Positions 4,704 through 6,141 of a stretch of 6,141 bases of DNA are shown here, piece by piece (the first letter of the stretch is position 1; every line of letters begins with the position of its first letter). The position numbers were made by a program, and so were the translations under genes. The stretch spans positions 1-6,141 of the forward strand of contig CAYMZB010000069.1 of assembly GCA_964394845.1 (NCBI GenBank). Reading direction: 5' to 3'. A model generated the notes under the pieces. That model had not been told where the DNA came from, ran no database searches, and saw only the letters and a program-made list of their open reading frames with translations. Source of the stretch: CAYMZB01 sp964394845. GTDB taxonomy: Bacteria > Patescibacteriota > Microgenomatia > Daviesbacterales > UBA10151.

Positions 4704-6002
4704 TTAATCAAACAATCCTAACTGAGGAATTTCTACATCCTCGTTTTTTTGCCCGCTTTCTGCTGATTGCCATATTTTAACCACTCCATAAACTCCATCA
4801 TACCCGGGATCAATAACCAGATCCCCTTTTCTCATCTTTTCTACTCCTTCAGCTATTTTAGAACCTGAGACTTTAGCAATCTCTAATATGTCAATTTTGG
4901 TTAAAATTTTCATTTCACTACCTAAAGCAAATGTTAACTTTTTGTATTCGTTTAATACTCTTTGACTTGTTGGAGCATTACCAAAACTTTCTGCTAAGAC
5001 TGTTAAAAGCGGTACCAGCATTTTATAACCTGCTCTATCTGGAAACTCTTTGTTTTTTATTAATCCTTGTCCGTTATTAGTTGTTAATTGATCACTACCT
5101 CGCGAAGCCAGAGTCTCGACTCTTTCCATTACCCCTACTGTTAAACCCCTTTTGCAGACCGGGCAAATTGTTCCCTTAGCTTTAGTATCTTCAGGTGTGT
5201 ATTTTACGTTGCAATTCCTGTGTCCGGTATAGTGATACTTTCCTTCTTCAGGGTAAAATTCTATTGTCCCTGCAATTTTTTGATTTTTGATAGCATCAAA
5301 CATTCCAGAATAACCTTTTAAAATATCCTCTGAAAATACTGTTGATTCTCTTCCCAGATTTGGCAGCGAATGCGCATCTGAGAACGATAATATCGAACGA
5401 TTATCTAATTCTTTGATCCTCCAATTCATGGCAGGGTCGCTGGAGAGTCCTGTCTCAACCCCGTATACATATTCTGTTAAATCCTCAAAACAATCCTGCA
5501 GGCTATCATAGCCTGACTCAGAACCAAATATTCCAAACCAGGGAGTCCAAACATGCCCCGGCACAAACAGAGCTTTTTCGCAGGATTGCAAAGCCAAGCT
5601 TAATAAATCTTTAGAAGACATACCCACAATCGGCCTTCCGTCTGATCCTAAATTCGCTCTTCTTCCAAGTAAAGATTTTTGAAAAGTTTCTGCAGATGCA
5701 AAATCAGGCAGAAAAATAAGATTGTGTATTCTTCTCCCTCTGCCTTTGTCAGTATATATAGTTGCAATCTCCACTGTTAAAACAAATTTAATCTCTGAAT
5801 TATTGTGTGTCAAAAACCCTGATCCATTTTCTTTAAGTTGGTTTTTTAGTTCAGCAAACCATAAAGGATGTAAAAAGTCCCCGGTCCCTAACACATCAAT
5901 CCCTTTTAATTTAGCCCACGATGCCAGGTTGGGGATATTAAGTTGCGGCGAACAAGCTCTGGAAAATCTAGAGTGAATATGTAAATCAGCTACGTATGCC
6001 AT
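4704..6002 (-). CDS. Endonuclease Q (PHP-domain DNA repair nuclease)
   Basis: This 432-residue protein matches the EndoQ/YqxK family (TIGR00375-type, often misnamed UvrD helicase). Known members nick DNA 5' of deaminated bases such as uracil, hypoxanthine and xanthine, and at abasic sites. The N-terminal PHP domain supplies likely metal ligands: DLHIHS (Asp6, His8, His10), GTGD (Asp42), Glu78, His93, PGHVWTPWFG (His150) and FSDAH (Asp209, His211). A zinc-binding module follows with HYTGHRNC (257-264) and CPVC (280-283). A helical C-terminal domain holds LVPL and PGYDGVYG. A Ser/Thr/Asn-rich linker (about 299-312) joins the last two parts. The chain ends in QLGLFD (427-432), resembling a beta-clamp-binding motif. 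The ATG lies 2 nt after the ligase stop, so incision and sealing enzymes are co-expressed. No part appears missing. Confidence 0.92.
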   Translation of the reverse strand: MAYVADLHIHSRFSRACSPQLNIPNLASWAKLKGIDVLGTGDFLHPLWFAELKNQLKENGSGFLTHNNSEIKFVLTVEIATIYTDKGRGRRIHNLIFLPDFASAETFQKSLLGRRANLGSDGRPIVGMSSKDLLSLALQSCEKALFVPGHVWTPWFGIFGSESGYDSLQDCFEDLTEYVYGVETGLSSDPAMNWRIKELDNRSILSFSDAHSLPNLGRESTVFSEDILKGYSGMFDAIKNQKIAGTIEFYPEEGKYHYTGHRNCNVKYTPEDTKAKGTICPVCKRGLTVGVMERVETLASRGSDQLTTNNGQGLIKNKEFPDRAGYKMLVPLLTVLAESFGNAPTSQRVLNEYKKLTFALGSEMKILTKIDILEIAKVSGSKIAEGVEKMRKGDLVIDPGYDGVYGVVKIWQSAESGQKNEDVEIPQLGLFD

Positions 6003-6004
6003 AA

Positions 6005-6141
6005 TTATTTTTTAAACTGAAGCTTGTACATTTCAATTAGCTCTTTAACTGTGGTTGCATCTTCGGCTTTTTTGTCTGCTTCTCTAAATCTTACCAGCCT
6101 GGGAAATCTTAGGGCATACCCTGGTTCATTATCTGTTTTTC
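6005..6141 (-). CDS. ATP-dependent DNA ligase, C-terminal end (partial)
   Basis: Only the last 44 codons and the stop lie in the window; the gene continues beyond position 6141. The translated tail contains GYALRFPRLVRFREADK followed by AEDATTVKELIEMYKLQ. This is the characteristic end of archaeal-type (LigB-like) ATP-dependent DNA ligases: the last OB-fold motif with LRFPR, then the DATT helix. The enzyme seals 5'-phosphate/3'-OH nicks using ATP. Most bacteria rely on NAD+-dependent LigA instead, so this would be an additional or archaeal-like ligase. The stop codon is followed by TT and the EndoQ ATG, which points to one operon. The catalytic Lys and nucleotidyltransferase domain cannot be seen here, so completeness is unknown. 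Confidence 0.85.
   Translation of the reverse strand, partial: KTDNEPGYALRFPRLVRFREADKKAEDATTVKELIEMYKLQFKK

Noticed and set aside
5111..5122. GAGTC-TC-GACTC short palindrome in EndoQ as a regulatory site
   Set aside because: A 5-bp stem within a coding region is expected by chance and is not linked to any other signal.
5722..5976. 84-residue plus-strand open frame
   Set aside because: It lies wholly inside the EndoQ PHP domain on the opposite strand and resembles no family.
1..6141. Recoded TGA (code 25) as in Gracilibacteria
   Set aside because: All recognised proteins are full length under the standard code with no in-frame TGA and normal family endings.

Overview
The window looks like part of an AT-rich bacterial chromosome, most plausibly a Candidate Phyla Radiation (Patescibacteria) member of the Microgenomates type. 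The assignment is inference from gene content. Bacterial-type peptidyl-tRNA hydrolase argues against an archaeon. Alongside it sit mevalonate-pathway genes, an archaeal-style ATP-dependent DNA ligase tail, endonuclease Q and a DUF3105 protein. Genes are packed with gaps of 0-11 nt or short overlaps, Shine-Dalgarno motifs are almost absent, and the standard code works throughout (no in-frame TGA).

Layout, left to right. Positions 1-465 (+) hold the 3' end of a diphosphomevalonate decarboxylase family gene. It converges on, and overlaps by 4 nt, an isopentenyl-diphosphate isomerase-like Nudix gene (462-1013, -). Everything further right is on the minus strand. A ZIP metal transporter (1025-1789) lies just upstream of the Nudix gene in transcription order. 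A compact structured element (1834-2049) with inverted-repeat ends and a GC-rich core separates the ZIP gene from a membrane-anchored DUF3105 protein (2049-2669). Then come pth (2720-3313), an inositol-monophosphatase-family phosphatase (3317-4087), a type I phosphoribosyltransferase (4080-4703, GTG start), endonuclease Q (4704-6002) and the C-terminus of an ATP-dependent DNA ligase (6005-6141, cut by the window).

Transcription runs right to left. Ligase, EndoQ, phosphoribosyltransferase, phosphatase and pth are spaced +2, 0, -8 and +3 nt, which suggests one translationally coupled operon. EndoQ and ligase make sense together as incision and sealing enzymes for deaminated DNA. DUF3105 and ZIP-Nudix each appear to have their own promoter (TTGACA boxes 17 nt from a -10 box) placed so close to the ATG that the transcripts would be leaderless or nearly so.

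The most unusual points are: (1) the 216-bp element, whose 8-bp perfect inverted ends enclose several nested hairpins and a core of 71% GC in AT-rich surroundings; (2) the two isoprenoid-type proteins, both lacking textbook catalytic residues: the decarboxylase has Asn where the catalytic Asp normally stands, and the isomerase-like protein has no Cys at the catalytic site; (3) a C-terminal QLGLFD tail on EndoQ that resembles a bacterial sliding-clamp-binding peptide.
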